This document shows positions 8,416-18,120 of a DNA stretch of 64,000 bases, piece after piece. This DNA is from Prochlorococcus marinus CUG1438 (GTDB lineage Bacteria > Cyanobacteriota > Cyanobacteriia > PCC-6307 > Cyanobiaceae): the NCBI GenBank assembly GCA_017644325.1, contig JAEPLS010000001.1:806001-870000 (forward strand), in the 5' to 3' direction. Made by a program: the position numbers and the translations under genes. Every line of letters starts with the position of its first letter. Within the stretch, counting starts at the first letter, position 1. Under the pieces are notes generated by a model, which saw nothing but the letters and a program-made list of their open reading frames with translations, was not told where the DNA came from and ran no database searches.

Positions 8416-9303
8416 ATGGAGATAAGACGCAGGCCACCAAATCCAACTGTAAGGGTAGAAAATTTAGAATATGCTGTGCCTCATAGAGAAGCACAAGCAA
8501 AAAACATTCTGGAAGAAATTGTATGGCACAAGGATATCGAAATTAAGAATTTTAAAAAAATAGTTTCATTAGAAGATCTAATAAAAAAGATTGAAATACT
8601 TCCTGCACCTAAAGATTTTTATAAAAATATCTTGGGGTCAAAAATAAAACCAGGAGTAATTGCTGAAATAAAAAAAGCTAGTCCGAGTAAAGGAGTTATA
8701 AGAAAAGATTTTAATCCTGAAGATATAGCAATTCGTTATGAAAGATCAGGTGCATCATGTATCTCAGTACTTACTGATAAAAAATTTTTTCAAGGGAGTT
8801 ATGAAATACTCGAAACTGTAAGGAAATCAACTAATCTTCCTCTACTCTGCAAAGATTTTATTATTTCTGCTTATCAGATTTATAAAGCAAGGGTATCTGG
8901 TGCTGATGCAATATTATTAATCGCTGCGATTTTAAGTGATGACGATTTAATTTATCTCAAGAAAATAGCTGATAATTTAAAGATGAGCGTCCTTGTTGAA
9001 GTCCATAATGATGATGAATTAGAAAGGATCCTAAAGTTAAAATCTTTTAATTTGATTGGAATAAATAATAGAGACTTAAAGACTTTTAAAACGGATTTAA
9101 AAACATCAATAGAATTGATGAATATTTATGCAGATATATTTCTAAAACAAAATATTCTTCCGATTAGTGAATCAGGAATTAATTGTGCCGAAGATTTAGA
9201 TTCGCTTAGATCTATTGGAATAAAGGGAGTATTAATTGGTGAAACTTTTATGAGAGAAAGTAATATTGAAAAATCTTTCAAGAAATTATTTAACTCAATT
9301 TAA
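8416..9303 (+). CDS. trpC: Indole-3-glycerol phosphate synthase
   Basis: TrpC closes the indole ring of 1-(o-carboxyphenylamino)-1-deoxyribulose 5-phosphate in tryptophan synthesis. The 295-residue protein is a TIM barrel with the expected [18 protein letters not shown] start of the barrel, [41 protein letters not shown], and the C-terminal phosphate-binding SESGI...[11 protein letters not shown] cyanobacterial N-terminal extension of about 60 residues ([20 protein letters not shown]) precedes the barrel. It is downstream of lpdA with 12 bases between. Confidence 0.95.
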   Translation: MEIRRRPPNPTVRVENLEYAVPHREAQAKNILEEIVWHKDIEIKNFKKIVSLEDLIKKIEILPAPKDFYKNILGSKIKPGVIAEIKKASPSKGVIRKDFNPEDIAIRYERSGASCISVLTDKKFFQGSYEILETVRKSTNLPLLCKDFIISAYQIYKARVSGADAILLIAAILSDDDLIYLKKIADNLKMSVLVEVHNDDELERILKLKSFNLIGINNRDLKTFKTDLKTSIELMNIYADIFLKQNILPISESGINCAEDLDSLRSIGIKGVLIGETFMRESNIEKSFKKLFNSI

Positions 9304-9358
9304 TTTTGACTTCGAATCGTGCTATAAAATTGAGTAGACAAAGTTGTATTGAATATAT

Positions 9359-10030
9359 ATGCAGGCTGTAATTTTAACAGGTATTGTTGCAGGATTTGTG
9401 CATGTTGTTAGTGGTGCTGATCATCTAATCGCAATGGCACCAGCAGCGATTAATAATCCCCAGAAAGCTCTTAAAAATAGTTTCTCATGGGGTTTAGGAC
9501 ACTCCTCAGGTGTTCTCTTGTTAGCTTTCCTTGCGATTTTTATTAAGGATATTACGCCATTAAACAAATTTTCCAATATTGCCGAATTCCTAGTTGGAAT
9601 TTCTCTTCTAATTGTTGGAGTATTTGCTATTAAAAATTCTTTTAAATTAAGTATCCATTCTCATTCCCATAAGCATGAGAATGGAATTGCCCATCGTCAC
9701 TTTCATTTTCATGTTAAAGAACAAAAAAATAATAATAAACACTCACATGCTTTAACAGGTTTAGGCTTGCTTCACGGTATAGCTGGAGGTTCGCATTTTC
9801 TTGCAGTTCTTCCTGCTTTAGCATTACCTTTAACAAGTGCTTGCTTATATTTAATTTCATATTTGATTGGTTCACTAACAAGTATGAATCTTTTTACTTG
9901 TTTAATAGCTTTTACCACCTTTAAAGCAAGTCAAAAATTTATTAAAAGATTAATAGCTGTAGCAGGAGGGCTTTCTTTTTCTTTGGGATTATTTTGGATT
10001 CAAAGAAGTGCTTCTGTTTTTTTGAATTAA
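9359..10030 (+). CDS. Nickel-type permease of the UreH/NicO-like group, linked to Ni-SOD
   Basis: The 223-residue protein is an integral membrane protein with about six hydrophobic helices. A metal-binding motif HVVSGADH is in the first helix and a histidine-rich cytoplasmic loop (SIHSHSHKHENG, then AHRHFHFH) is near residues 96-116, followed by a second GLLHGIAGGSHF half-motif. Proteins of this type carry nickel or cobalt. Its 3' end overlaps the 3' end of sodX by 42 bases, and sodN is next to sodX. This neighbourhood, common in marine picocyanobacteria, points to nickel supply for the superoxide dismutase. Direct substrate evidence is absent. Confidence 0.75.
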   Translation: MQAVILTGIVAGFVHVVSGADHLIAMAPAAINNPQKALKNSFSWGLGHSSGVLLLAFLAIFIKDITPLNKFSNIAEFLVGISLLIVGVFAIKNSFKLSIHSHSHKHENGIAHRHFHFHVKEQKNNNKHSHALTGLGLLHGIAGGSHFLAVLPALALPLTSACLYLISYLIGSLTSMNLFTCLIAFTTFKASQKFIKRLIAVAGGLSFSLGLFWIQRSASVFLN

Positions 10031-10384
10031 AAAATTTTTTAATTTAGGAATAATTAATTTAGAGGTGACTATTCCAATTATTTTTTCATTATTGATTAAT
10101 CCAAATTTATTACTATCTTCGCTAAATTCAATATTATCTCCAAGAACCTCAATATTATTTTGATTCACTGTATTTATCCTTTTTATTAGGTTTTTATTTT
10201 TAAGTGGATGATTAAAAATAACTATTTGTCGATTTTTTAGTATTGATTTATTTTTTTTATATTTTTTAAAAAATACAATATCCCCTTCTTTTAGGTAAGG
10301 TAACATCGATTCACCACTAATAATGGCTGTTTTTCTTAAACCTAAAAAAAATAAAATAAAATCAAAAAAACTTTTGAAAATAAT
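9989..10384 (-). CDS. sodX: Ni-SOD maturation peptidase, signal peptidase-like
   Basis: SodX is an S26-type serine peptidase thought to remove the leader of Ni-SOD so that the nickel hook becomes N-terminal. The frame contains GLRKTAIISGESMLPYLKEG. In S26 enzymes the serine just before Met (SGES-M) is the nucleophile, and NRQIVIFNHPLKNKNLIKRI carries the lysine-containing box. The first ATG is at 10306, which is that Met, so an ATG start would remove the catalytic serine. The frame is open up to 10391 but has no ATG, GTG or TTG there, so I place the start at ATT 10384 (131 residues), six bases after the sodN stop. An AUU start with coupling to sodN is inference. Confidence 0.75.
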   Translation of the reverse strand: MIFKSFFDFILFFLGLRKTAIISGESMLPYLKEGDIVFFKKYKKNKSILKNRQIVIFNHPLKNKNLIKRINTVNQNNIEVLGDNIEFSEDSNKFGLINNEKIIGIVTSKLIIPKLKNFLIQKNRSTSLNPK

Positions 10385-10389
10385 TCTGA

Positions 10390-10863
10390 TTAACTAGCTT
10401 TTACAAAAGCGTCTGATCTTCCTTTTGAAGCCCAGAAAATATTATGAATCTTTTCGACATAACTCATGAGTTCTTCAGCTTGAGCTAAGTCAATATTAAC
10501 TTTGCATGCACTGCATAATTTGGCGGCCTTCCAAATGGTTTCATGTAAGTCTGGATAAGTTTCTAAGTGAACTGGTTTAAAGTAATCTGTCCACAAAATT
10601 AGAATTTCTTTCTTTGTTTCTTTTGCTTGCTCTTCTTTAACTGCAACATATCTAGAAAATGTATTACTGTATGTAGCCCACTCTGCTGAATCAGTGCTTG
10701 AAGGAGCTTCTAGTGCAATAAGTTTTTTTGTCATTGATAAAACTGCTTCAGCAGCAACTCTTGTTGATGCTGGATCGTAAACACCACAGGGGCCGTCACA
10801 GTGAGCATGGACTGGCATTGGGGATTTTTTATCTAGAAAAGAATTGATGAATTTAATTAGCAT
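10390..10863 (-). CDS. sodN: Nickel superoxide dismutase precursor
   Basis: Ni-SOD disproportionates superoxide. The 157-residue precursor has a leader of 20 residues (ending SPMPVHA) followed by HCDGPCGVYDP, the nickel hook in which His1, Cys2 and Cys6 of the mature protein bind nickel. The rest is the four-helix bundle with Tyr9. Picocyanobacteria use this enzyme in place of iron SOD, which saves iron. sodX follows directly on the same strand. A -10-like TATACA lies at 10880-10885 on the minus strand, about ten bases upstream of the expected transcript start. Confidence 0.97.
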   Translation of the reverse strand: MLIKFINSFLDKKSPMPVHAHCDGPCGVYDPASTRVAAEAVLSMTKKLIALEAPSSTDSAEWATYSNTFSRYVAVKEEQAKETKKEILILWTDYFKPVHLETYPDLHETIWKAAKLCSACKVNIDLAQAEELMSYVEKIHNIFWASKGRSDAFVKAS

Positions 10864-10879
10864 TTCAAATATTTGGAGT

Positions 10880-10885
10880 TGTATA
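10880..10885 (-). promoter_or_regulatory. Possible -10 element of the sodN promoter
   Basis: TATACA on the minus strand, 17 bases before the sodN ATG, matches five of six bases of TATAAT. No convincing -35 hexamer is seen, which is common in these genomes. Confidence 0.3.
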
Positions 10886-10941
10886 CATTTTACTTGGAGA
10901 TTTACTAAATTGAAAAGTCTTAGATAATTTTCTTACTTAAT

Positions 10942-11514
10942 TTAACTGACTTTTAATAATTCAACTTCAAATATCAATGTTGCATTTGCAGGAATCACAT
11001 TTCCTGCTCCTCTTGAGCCATATCCAAGCTCTGGAGGAATTGTTAATTTTCTTTTTCCTCCAACCTTCATGCCTGCGACTCCCTCGTCCCAACCTTTTAT
11101 TACTCGTCCAGCCCCCAAGGGGAAGGAGAATGGTGCTCTACCGATACTTGTATCAAATTGTGTTCCGTCTTCTAGAGTACCTGTATAATTTACAGTAACT
11201 GTTTGGCCAGCTCTGGCTTCATCACCTTCACCAATAAAGATGTCTGCAATAATTAGACCACTTTCTGTTGTTCTTGAATTATTGTCTGATTGTGTTTCGT
11301 CTGCCATAGCAAATAAAATAGGATTTGGATCTGATGGGTCTAATTCAAATAAATTATTATTTGAAACATTCGTTGATTGTACAACAGGTGCTTCTTGAGA
11401 TAATTCATTTTCGGATTCAATAGCATTAACAATTTGAGGAGAATTAAATTGACTGAAAAGAGTTAATGAAACGCAAAAAACAAAAACTGCAAAGCTAATA
11501 AAAACTTCTTTCAC
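10942..11514 (-). CDS. FKBP-type peptidyl-prolyl cis-trans isomerase, exported
   Basis: The 190-residue protein starts at GTG and has a hydrophobic N-terminal segment ([17 protein letters not shown]) that acts as a signal peptide or anchor, then a low-complexity linker. The FKBP domain covers about residues 85-190. Visible motifs are [35 protein letters not shown] and [20 protein letters not shown], with the usual active-site aromatic and Asp residues. It should catalyse prolyl isomerisation in the periplasm or thylakoid lumen. It stands on the same strand as sodN with a 78-base gap. Confidence 0.9.
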   Translation of the reverse strand: MKEVFISFAVFVFCVSLTLFSQFNSPQIVNAIESENELSQEAPVVQSTNVSNNNLFELDPSDPNPILFAMADETQSDNNSRTTESGLIIADIFIGEGDEARAGQTVTVNYTGTLEDGTQFDTSIGRAPFSFPLGAGRVIKGWDEGVAGMKVGGKRKLTIPPELGYGSRGAGNVIPANATLIFEVELLKVS

Positions 11515-11601
11515 TTAAATCTTGAAAACTACTAGATCCAATACTACAGAATAAAGGTACAATAAATGGATGATTTTAAATTTAATTTCTAAAAATTTAG
11601 A

Positions 11602-13089
11602 TTGTTAATTCCAAATCAAATCAAAAGTTTAAGACAATATTTATATCCGTGTTTAGGTGGCATATCTGGGGGTATTTCTGTTGCAACTAATTTTTGGCTG
11701 ATTCTTATGCCGATATCTTTATTTATTTTATGGAAAGGCAGTGAAAGAAGAATAGCAAATTTTTGGTGGGGGTTTTTCTATATTTTTATAAGTCATTCAT
11801 GGCTTTATGATCTTCATCCATTAACATGGCTAGGTTTTTCATGGCTTTCAAGTTTAGCAATTAGCATTTCAATATTATTAGTTTGTTCTTTTTTAGGTGG
11901 GCTTTTAGTTTATTTATGGGGGCTTGTAGTTGAAATAATTCTCTGGAGAGAAGATGTTTTTAAAATGAATATTATACCCTTAATCGTAAAAGTATTTTTT
12001 TTATCTTTAACTTGGGGTATTGGTGAATTATTACTTTCTCAAACACCTTTTTTTTGGATAGGTATAGGAGAGAGCCTTGTCCCAGGTGATATTTATCTTG
12101 CTGGTTTGTCAAGATGGATTGGTGCAAGTGGCTTATGCGTATTACAAATATTTATTGGATTTTGGATTTTTTTAATTCACGGTAAATGGAGAAGAAAACT
12201 TAAATTTAAAAAAACATTAATTTTTGGACTTTTGGTTATTATTTTTTTACATTTATTTGGAGGTTTAACAACTCAAATAAAAAGAAATCATGAATATCCA
12301 GTGGCGATTTGGCAAACCAACATACCAACAAGAGAAAAATTAAAAATAGATGATGAATATATCAAAGAAAAAATATCTGTCGCTCAAAATTACGCTTTAG
12401 CAAATAAAGCAAAACTTCTTGTTGCTCCTGAAGGAACACTATCTAATAACTTTTATTTATCTAAAGGCATTAAGGTTAATACTCTGGCAGGAGGTTTCAG
12501 GAATTTCGATAATGAGTTAAGAAGTTCTTTACTCGGATTTCAAATTGGAGATAAATCTTTTACCTCTTTCATAGATAAAAATAGACTTGTTCCATTAGGT
12601 GAAAAAATACCTAGATTACTGAATAGTTTTTCAAGAGGATTATCTGCAGTAGGAGGAATTCAACCAGGCTCTGATTCAAGATTTTTTAATCCTAAATTTA
12701 CACCCCCATTAGCAGTAGCTATCTGTTACGAAATTAGTGATGGAGTAAAAATAAGAAAGGCTTTCAATAGCGGTGCAAAACTAATAGTGACTGTAGCAAA
12801 TTTAGATCCCTATCCAATTAAGCTGTATAATCAATTCCTATCTCTGTCTAGACTAAGAAGTATCGAAAATAAGAAAAATAATTTACTTGTATCAAACACA
12901 GGCCCTTCGGGGTTAGTTCAGGATGATGGAAAAATAATTCAAATGCTAGATTTAAATGTTGAGCAAAATGAAATAGTGTTCCCTAATTTTTCATCCGAAA
13001 AGACTTTCTACACAAAATTTGGAGATAAACCTATTTTGTTTTTGTTTATATTTTTTATGGGATTAAATATTTTTTGGAAAATTAATTAA
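11602..13089 (+). CDS. lnt: Apolipoprotein N-acyltransferase
   Basis: Lnt adds the third acyl chain to the N-terminal cysteine of lipoproteins in the cytoplasmic membrane. The 495-residue protein starts at TTG. It has about six hydrophobic helices in its first 230 residues and one more at the C-terminus ([13 protein letters not shown]). The nitrilase-like domain between shows the catalytic Glu in LLVAPEGTL, the Lys region [13 protein letters not shown] and the Cys in AICYEISDG. Its 3' end overlaps that of mnmA by 8 bases. Confidence 0.9.
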   Translation: MLIPNQIKSLRQYLYPCLGGISGGISVATNFWLILMPISLFILWKGSERRIANFWWGFFYIFISHSWLYDLHPLTWLGFSWLSSLAISISILLVCSFLGGLLVYLWGLVVEIILWREDVFKMNIIPLIVKVFFLSLTWGIGELLLSQTPFFWIGIGESLVPGDIYLAGLSRWIGASGLCVLQIFIGFWIFLIHGKWRRKLKFKKTLIFGLLVIIFLHLFGGLTTQIKRNHEYPVAIWQTNIPTREKLKIDDEYIKEKISVAQNYALANKAKLLVAPEGTLSNNFYLSKGIKVNTLAGGFRNFDNELRSSLLGFQIGDKSFTSFIDKNRLVPLGEKIPRLLNSFSRGLSAVGGIQPGSDSRFFNPKFTPPLAVAICYEISDGVKIRKAFNSGAKLIVTVANLDPYPIKLYNQFLSLSRLRSIENKKNNLLVSNTGPSGLVQDDGKIIQMLDLNVEQNEIVFPNFSSEKTFYTKFGDKPILFLFIFFMGLNIFWKIN

Positions 13090-14239
13090 TTAGTCCACCC
13101 CCTAATAAAATTTCTCCTTTATAAAAAACTGCAGCTTGTCCTGGCGTTACCGAACTTTGACTTTCTTCAAAAACCAATTTAAATATTTTCGTTGGATTAT
13201 CTGAATTTTTTAAGGGAATTAAAGTTCCTTTTACTGGATTACTTCTATACCTAATTTGTGCTTCTACTTCTATCTCTTGATTAGGTTCTTCGATTGAAAC
13301 CCAGTTAACCTTATTAATTGTTGCTTCTTTTTTAAAAAGATCACTTTTATTTGCTACAAATACTACGTTTTTTTCTCTATCTAAACTCTTAACATATAGT
13401 GGTTCCGGCCAAGCAATACCCAAACCCTTCCTTTGACCGACTGTAAAGTGCTGGATACCATTATGAGTTCCCAGAACTTTTCCATTTACATGTATGATTT
13501 CTCCTTCTTTGGGTTCAATGTGCTTATCAATAAATCTCTGCATCGATCCATAGTGCTCAACCAAACATAGATCTTGACTTTCTGGTTTTTCTGCAGTCCT
13601 TAGGCCTAATCTCAGAGCTTCTTTTCTTGTCTCTTCTTTTTTCATTTCACCAAGAGGAAATTCTAATCTGCTTAGTACTTCTTGTGAAAGACTATAAAGA
13701 AAATAGCTTTGGTCTTTATTTTCATCAGCACCTCTGAGAAGAAGGAATTTCTTAAATTTCAAATCTGCGCAACTATGAATTTCAGCAGTAGATAATTTTT
13801 TAATCCTTGCGTAATGACCAGTCGCAATATGAGTAAACTCTTTTTTGTTTATTGCGTAATTAAGCATCTCTTCAAACTTCACGTTCTTGTTGCACATAGA
13901 ACATGGAAGGGGAGTAAATCCTTTCTCATAGCTTTCAGTAGTTTTTTTTATTACTTCTTTTTCAAAAATTTCTCTTGAATCTATTATTTGATGATGAATT
14001 CCTAAATCTTCACAAAGGCCAGCAGCATCAACTAAACCTTCAGAACAACAAGAACCTTGTCCTTTCATTAACCATAGAGTTAGTCCTTCAACATTCCAGC
14101 CACTTTCAACAAGCAGAGCGGCTGTAAGTGAACTATCTACACCACCAGAAAGGCCTACAATGATGTTTTTATTCTTATTGGTTTTATTATTAGTAGAAAA
14201 ACAGTTCTCTAATTTTTTATCCTTTTGTGTTTTTAACAT
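13082..14239 (-). CDS. mnmA: tRNA-specific 2-thiouridylase
   Basis: MnmA puts the 2-thio group on the wobble uridine of tRNA-Lys, -Glu and -Gln, using ATP and relayed sulfur. The 385-residue protein has the PP-loop SGGVDSS at 31-37. The catalytic cysteines are Cys116 (in [12 protein letters not shown]) and Cys225 (in SQDLCLVEH). [16 protein letters not shown] and the C-terminal [10 protein letters not shown] domain are typical. It is divergent from the NAD(P)HX repair gene, with a 45-base spacer. Confidence 0.95.
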   Translation of the reverse strand: MLKTQKDKKLENCFSTNNKTNKNKNIIVGLSGGVDSSLTAALLVESGWNVEGLTLWLMKGQGSCCSEGLVDAAGLCEDLGIHHQIIDSREIFEKEVIKKTTESYEKGFTPLPCSMCNKNVKFEEMLNYAINKKEFTHIATGHYARIKKLSTAEIHSCADLKFKKFLLLRGADENKDQSYFLYSLSQEVLSRLEFPLGEMKKEETRKEALRLGLRTAEKPESQDLCLVEHYGSMQRFIDKHIEPKEGEIIHVNGKVLGTHNGIQHFTVGQRKGLGIAWPEPLYVKSLDREKNVVFVANKSDLFKKEATINKVNWVSIEEPNQEIEVEAQIRYRSNPVKGTLIPLKNSDNPTKIFKLVFEESQSSVTPGQAAVFYKGEILLGGGLIN

Positions 14240-14284
14240 GGAAGTTGAATTTTTGAACAGTACTTAGATTACTCAGTACTAATT

Positions 14285-15850
14285 ATGAATGAAATTGGTT
14301 GGCCAACAATTGATTCAAAACATTTGATTGTTGATTCAAAGCAAATGTTGATACTAGAGAAAGAAATGTTTTCAGATGGGATGCCCCAAGAAGCACTTAT
14401 GGAGAAAGCTGGGATCCAAATTAGTTTATGGCTACAAAAAAGGAAGCCTCTTCTTAAGCACGGAATAACTATCGCAATAGGTCCTGGACATAATGGTGGG
14501 GACGGCGCAGTAATAGCGAGAGAGCTTTTCTTGAAAGGATATTTAGTCAAGGTATGGTGCCCATTTCCTATTAAAAAAACATTAACAAATAAACACATTA
14601 ATTATCTTACATCTATTGGTGTCACAAAATTAGTAGAGCCTCCTAATGCAGATGGTAAAGAGCTCTGGATTGATGCGGTTTTTGGCAATAATCAGATAAG
14701 AAAGGTTGATGAAAAATTAATTAAATTATTTAATCAAAAATTTCATAACAAGTCAGGCAAGATAGTAAGTATTGATGTTCCTACGGGATTATGTCCTAAT
14801 AGGGGAAAGCCATTCTTTGATAATGCAGTAAAAGCAAACTTCACTTTAGTTATTGGTCTTAATAAGATTGGTTTAATTCAAGATACTGCGCTTCCTTTCA
14901 TTGGAGAATTGCATCATATCGATATAGGTCTACATAGTAGTACCTTATCTAAGGTCGAAAAAAAATTTTTAAAAGTTACTTTTAAAGACTTAGCAAATCT
15001 AGATTTACCTTCTCTTCCAAAAAATTTCCATAAATACAGAAGAGGAAGAACACTACTAATTTCTGGAAGTCAAAAATATCCAGGAGCTGCATATTTGGCT
15101 TTAAGAGGGGCTATATCAAGTGGTGCAGGCTGTATCTCTGCGGTACTTCCTGAACAAGTTGCTACATCTATTTGGCAAGTTGCCCCAGAAATAGTTCTTA
15201 AAGGAGCTATGCAATCTAATCAAATGGGAAGTGCCTCTTTATTCAGTGCATTAAAGAATATTGATTTAAGTGCATATGATTCATTAGCAGTAGGCCCAGG
15301 GATAGGTATAGATAATGATGATTGGCAAAAATCACAGGATTACCTTATTGGTTTTGAGGGGTTATTGATTTTGGACGCCGATGCACTCAATAGAATTTCG
15401 GTATCTAAACTAGGATCAAAATTCTTCCTTGAGAGAAAATTCAAAACATGGATTACACCTCATAGCAAAGAATTTTTTAGGTTATTCCCACATATAAAAT
15501 GTGAAACAAATGTTGGGTTAGCTCTAAAAGCGGCAAAAGAATTTAATATTAGTGTTTTATTGAAGGGGGCTAACAGCATAGTTGCTGACGATAATACAGC
15601 ATGGCAACTTTTCGGAACCGATTCTCAGACAGCGAGAGCTGGGTTAGGTGATCTTTTACTTGGATTTGTTGCTGGTAGTGCTGCGATTGATTTAACATGT
15701 CATAAAAGTATAACAACTGATTTTCTTGCGAAATATGTACTTTTACATTCATTTGCCGCATCAAAGTGCAAAAAGGGGTCAAATGCATCTGCTATTGGAG
15801 ATGCATTATCAAGATTGATGAGAAAAAGGAAAACGAGGCAAATATCTTGA
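14285..15850 (+). CDS. nnrD: Bifunctional NAD(P)HX epimerase / ADP(ATP)-dependent NAD(P)HX dehydratase
   Basis: This metabolite-repair enzyme reverses hydration of NADH and NADPH. The 521-residue protein joins an N-terminal YjeF_N epimerase domain (IAIGPGHNGGDGAVIAREL near residues 58-78, then VSIDVPTGL) to a C-terminal YjeF/ribokinase-like dehydratase domain (AVGPGIGID, LILDADALN, and ARAGLGDLLLGFVAG carrying the catalytic Asp). The full two-domain length matches bacterial enzymes. It is followed by a 141-base spacer that must hold the sigma factor promoter. Confidence 0.92.
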   Translation: MNEIGWPTIDSKHLIVDSKQMLILEKEMFSDGMPQEALMEKAGIQISLWLQKRKPLLKHGITIAIGPGHNGGDGAVIARELFLKGYLVKVWCPFPIKKTLTNKHINYLTSIGVTKLVEPPNADGKELWIDAVFGNNQIRKVDEKLIKLFNQKFHNKSGKIVSIDVPTGLCPNRGKPFFDNAVKANFTLVIGLNKIGLIQDTALPFIGELHHIDIGLHSSTLSKVEKKFLKVTFKDLANLDLPSLPKNFHKYRRGRTLLISGSQKYPGAAYLALRGAISSGAGCISAVLPEQVATSIWQVAPEIVLKGAMQSNQMGSASLFSALKNIDLSAYDSLAVGPGIGIDNDDWQKSQDYLIGFEGLLILDADALNRISVSKLGSKFFLERKFKTWITPHSKEFFRLFPHIKCETNVGLALKAAKEFNISVLLKGANSIVADDNTAWQLFGTDSQTARAGLGDLLLGFVAGSAAIDLTCHKSITTDFLAKYVLLHSFAASKCKKGSNASAIGDALSRLMRKRKTRQIS

Positions 15851-15991
15851 AAGAAACAATTTAATAGAGTTATTTTTAGTTTTAAACACATAAACTTACA
15901 AATGTTACGTGAAATCTGAAGCGCGCATTAAATATTTGGCTATTTCTTCAAAAGTGTAGGAAAGTTTTAGTACCTCAATTTAGGTAAAAAT

Positions 15992-16933
15992 ATGGTTTCG
16001 TCTATCCCAGCGCAAGCTGAACCACAAAAGAGAAGAGGTAATGATCCAATAAGTTGGTATCTACAAAACATTGGTAGGGTTCCCCTCTTAACCCCTGCTG
16101 AGGAAATCGAATTGGGTAATCAAGTTCAAAAAATGATGGTCCTTACAGAAGATGGCCAAGTTAATGAAAAAATTAAAGAATTTACAACACAGCAAAAAAG
16201 AACAATAAAGATTGGAAGAAGAGCAAAAGAGAGAATGATGAAAGCTAATTTAAGATTAGTTGTTAGTGTTGCAAAAAAATACCAAGGTAAAGGTCTTGAA
16301 CTTCTTGATCTTGTTCAAGAAGGATCTCTCGGTCTTGAGAGGGCTGTTGAAAAATTCGATCCTACAAGAGGATACAAGTTTTCCACGTATGCTTTTTGGT
16401 GGATTCGTCAGAGTATGACAAGAGCAATTGCTTGTCAATCACGAACTATTCGTTTGCCTGTACATTTAAGTGAAAGATTAGCATCTATAAGAAAAGTTAG
16501 TAGAGATTTAGCTCATAAACTTGGTGCTATGCCAAGCCGAATTGAGATTGCAGAAGCAATGGAAATTGATGTGGAAGAATTAGATTCTGTTTTAAGGCAA
16601 GCCTTATCAACAAGTAGTTTAGATGCTCCTGTTAATGGGGATGATGGCAGAAGCTTTTTAGGTGATTTGATCGCAGATAGTAATAACGAAGAGCCTTTAG
16701 ATCAAGTTGAACAAAAAATGCATCAAGAACAACTTGGTAAGTGGTTAAGCCATCTAAGTGAACAAGAACAGCATGTAATTAAATTAAGGTTTGGACTTGA
16801 TGCTAATGAGAGACATACCCTCGCTGAAATAGGAAGATTATTAGAAGTTTCTAGGGAGAGAGTGAGACAAGTTGAACTTAAGGCATTAAGAAAATTAAGA
16901 AATTTAACTAGAAAATTACCCAGTAGTATTTAA
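15992..16933 (+). CDS. RNA polymerase sigma-70 family factor, group 2 type
   Basis: The 313-residue protein has sigma region 1.2 (DPISWYLQNIGRVPLLT, about 18-34), region 2 with DLVQEGSLGLERAVEKFD (about 106-123) and YKFSTYAFWWIRQSMTRAI (-10 recognition and melting, about 128-146), region 3, and the helix-turn-helix of region 4 (HTLAEIGRLLEVSRERVRQV). The lack of a long acidic region 1.1 separates it from the primary sigma, so it is probably one of the group 2 alternative sigma factors used by cyanobacteria in light, circadian or stress responses. Its stop codon touches the pdhA stop from the other strand. Confidence 0.9.
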   Translation: MVSSIPAQAEPQKRRGNDPISWYLQNIGRVPLLTPAEEIELGNQVQKMMVLTEDGQVNEKIKEFTTQQKRTIKIGRRAKERMMKANLRLVVSVAKKYQGKGLELLDLVQEGSLGLERAVEKFDPTRGYKFSTYAFWWIRQSMTRAIACQSRTIRLPVHLSERLASIRKVSRDLAHKLGAMPSRIEIAEAMEIDVEELDSVLRQALSTSSLDAPVNGDDGRSFLGDLIADSNNEEPLDQVEQKMHQEQLGKWLSHLSEQEQHVIKLRFGLDANERHTLAEIGRLLEVSRERVRQVELKALRKLRNLTRKLPSSI

Positions 16934-17971
16934 CTAATCTTCCGCCCATATATATTTTGTTAACTCGTCAGAGGGAGGTTCAGGTGCTTCTAGAGCATTT
17001 TTAACGGATTCTGATATCTCCGAATCTATTTTCTTTTCAATATTTTTTAATTCTTCTTGCGTTGCAAATTTACCATCAATAATTTCTTGAGCTAATTTCT
17101 TAATAGGATCTCTTTTCCCCCAAAATTCCTTCTCCTTCTCAGACCTTAATTCATCAGGATCTGCAAGAGAATGGCCTCTATATCGATATGTTAAACATTC
17201 TAGAAGAGTCGGCCCCTCGCCTGCTCTTGCACGTTCAATTGCTCTTTGAGCCGCACCTCTAACTGCTAATACATCCATCCCATCAACTTCTTCACCATGC
17301 ATTCCGAAAGCGGAGGCTTTTCTCCAGATTTCAGGATTGCTAGTCGCTCTATCATGCGCCATACCAATAGCCCATTTATTATTTTCAACAACAAAAATTA
17401 TTGGTAATTTCCATAATTGGGCCATATTTAAACATTCAAAAAACTGTCCGTTATTGCATGTCCCATCTCCAAAGAATGCTGCAGTTACAGCGTCACTACT
17501 ATTATTGCCAGCAACTTCCCTTTTGTATTTACTTGAGAAGGCCGATCCTAAAGCCACTGGAATACCTTCTCCAATAAAGGCATAACCTCCTAATAAGTGA
17601 TGCTCTCTTGAAAATAAGTGCATAGATCCGCCTCGACCTTTACTACAACCTGTTGCTTTACCGAAAAGCTCACTCATCACTTCAAAAGAGGGAACACCTG
17701 CACTAAGTGCGTGGACATGATCGCGGTAGGTACTACAAAACCAATCGTGTTTTTTTTTCATTGCGCCAATTACACCTGTGCTAATTGCTTCTTGACCGTT
17801 ATATAAATGAACGAAACCAAACATTTTCCCTCTGTAATACATCTCTGCACACTTATCTTCAAATCTGCGTCCAAGTATCATATCTTCATAAAGAAATAAA
17901 CCGGTTTCTCGATCTAAATCCGCTTTTTTTGTATCTTGAAGATTTGAAATTCTCTCTACGTGTGTTTCCAA
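16934..17971 (-). CDS. pdhA: Pyruvate dehydrogenase E1 component, alpha subunit
   Basis: PdhA with PdhB decarboxylates pyruvate on thiamine diphosphate. The 345-residue protein has the TPP/Mg motif [20 protein letters not shown] beginning near residue 168 and ending with [22 protein letters not shown] (about 55-66), [21 protein letters not shown] and YRYRGHS (phosphorylation-loop equivalent) are typical of E1-alpha. Length matches plant-plastid and cyanobacterial forms. The E3 gene lpdA is at 7 kb. The beta subunit is not in the window. Confidence 0.95.
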   Translation of the reverse strand: METHVERISNLQDTKKADLDRETGLFLYEDMILGRRFEDKCAEMYYRGKMFGFVHLYNGQEAISTGVIGAMKKKHDWFCSTYRDHVHALSAGVPSFEVMSELFGKATGCSKGRGGSMHLFSREHHLLGGYAFIGEGIPVALGSAFSSKYKREVAGNNSSDAVTAAFFGDGTCNNGQFFECLNMAQLWKLPIIFVVENNKWAIGMAHDRATSNPEIWRKASAFGMHGEEVDGMDVLAVRGAAQRAIERARAGEGPTLLECLTYRYRGHSLADPDELRSEKEKEFWGKRDPIKKLAQEIIDGKFATQEELKNIEKKIDSEISESVKNALEAPEPPSDELTKYIWAED

Positions 17972-18120
17972 GAAAATACCTTAATGAAGTTTTGATTTGA
18001 TAACATTCTAAGACGTGAAGGTCGATTTTCATGATTTTTTTTAAAAACTCTGTAAAGCCATATGAAAAAAATTTTTTAACTTGATAAAATTTATCTAAGA
18101 ATTTTCAATAGGATAATTGT

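Noticed and set aside
10881-10893. NtcA-like site GTA...TAC upstream of sodN
   Set aside because: The spacer is seven bases instead of eight.
14259-14280. Two copies of CAGTACT in the mnmA/nnrD spacer as a LexA-type site
   Set aside because: The right half does not fit the DGTWC part of the consensus, and neither gene is an SOS gene.
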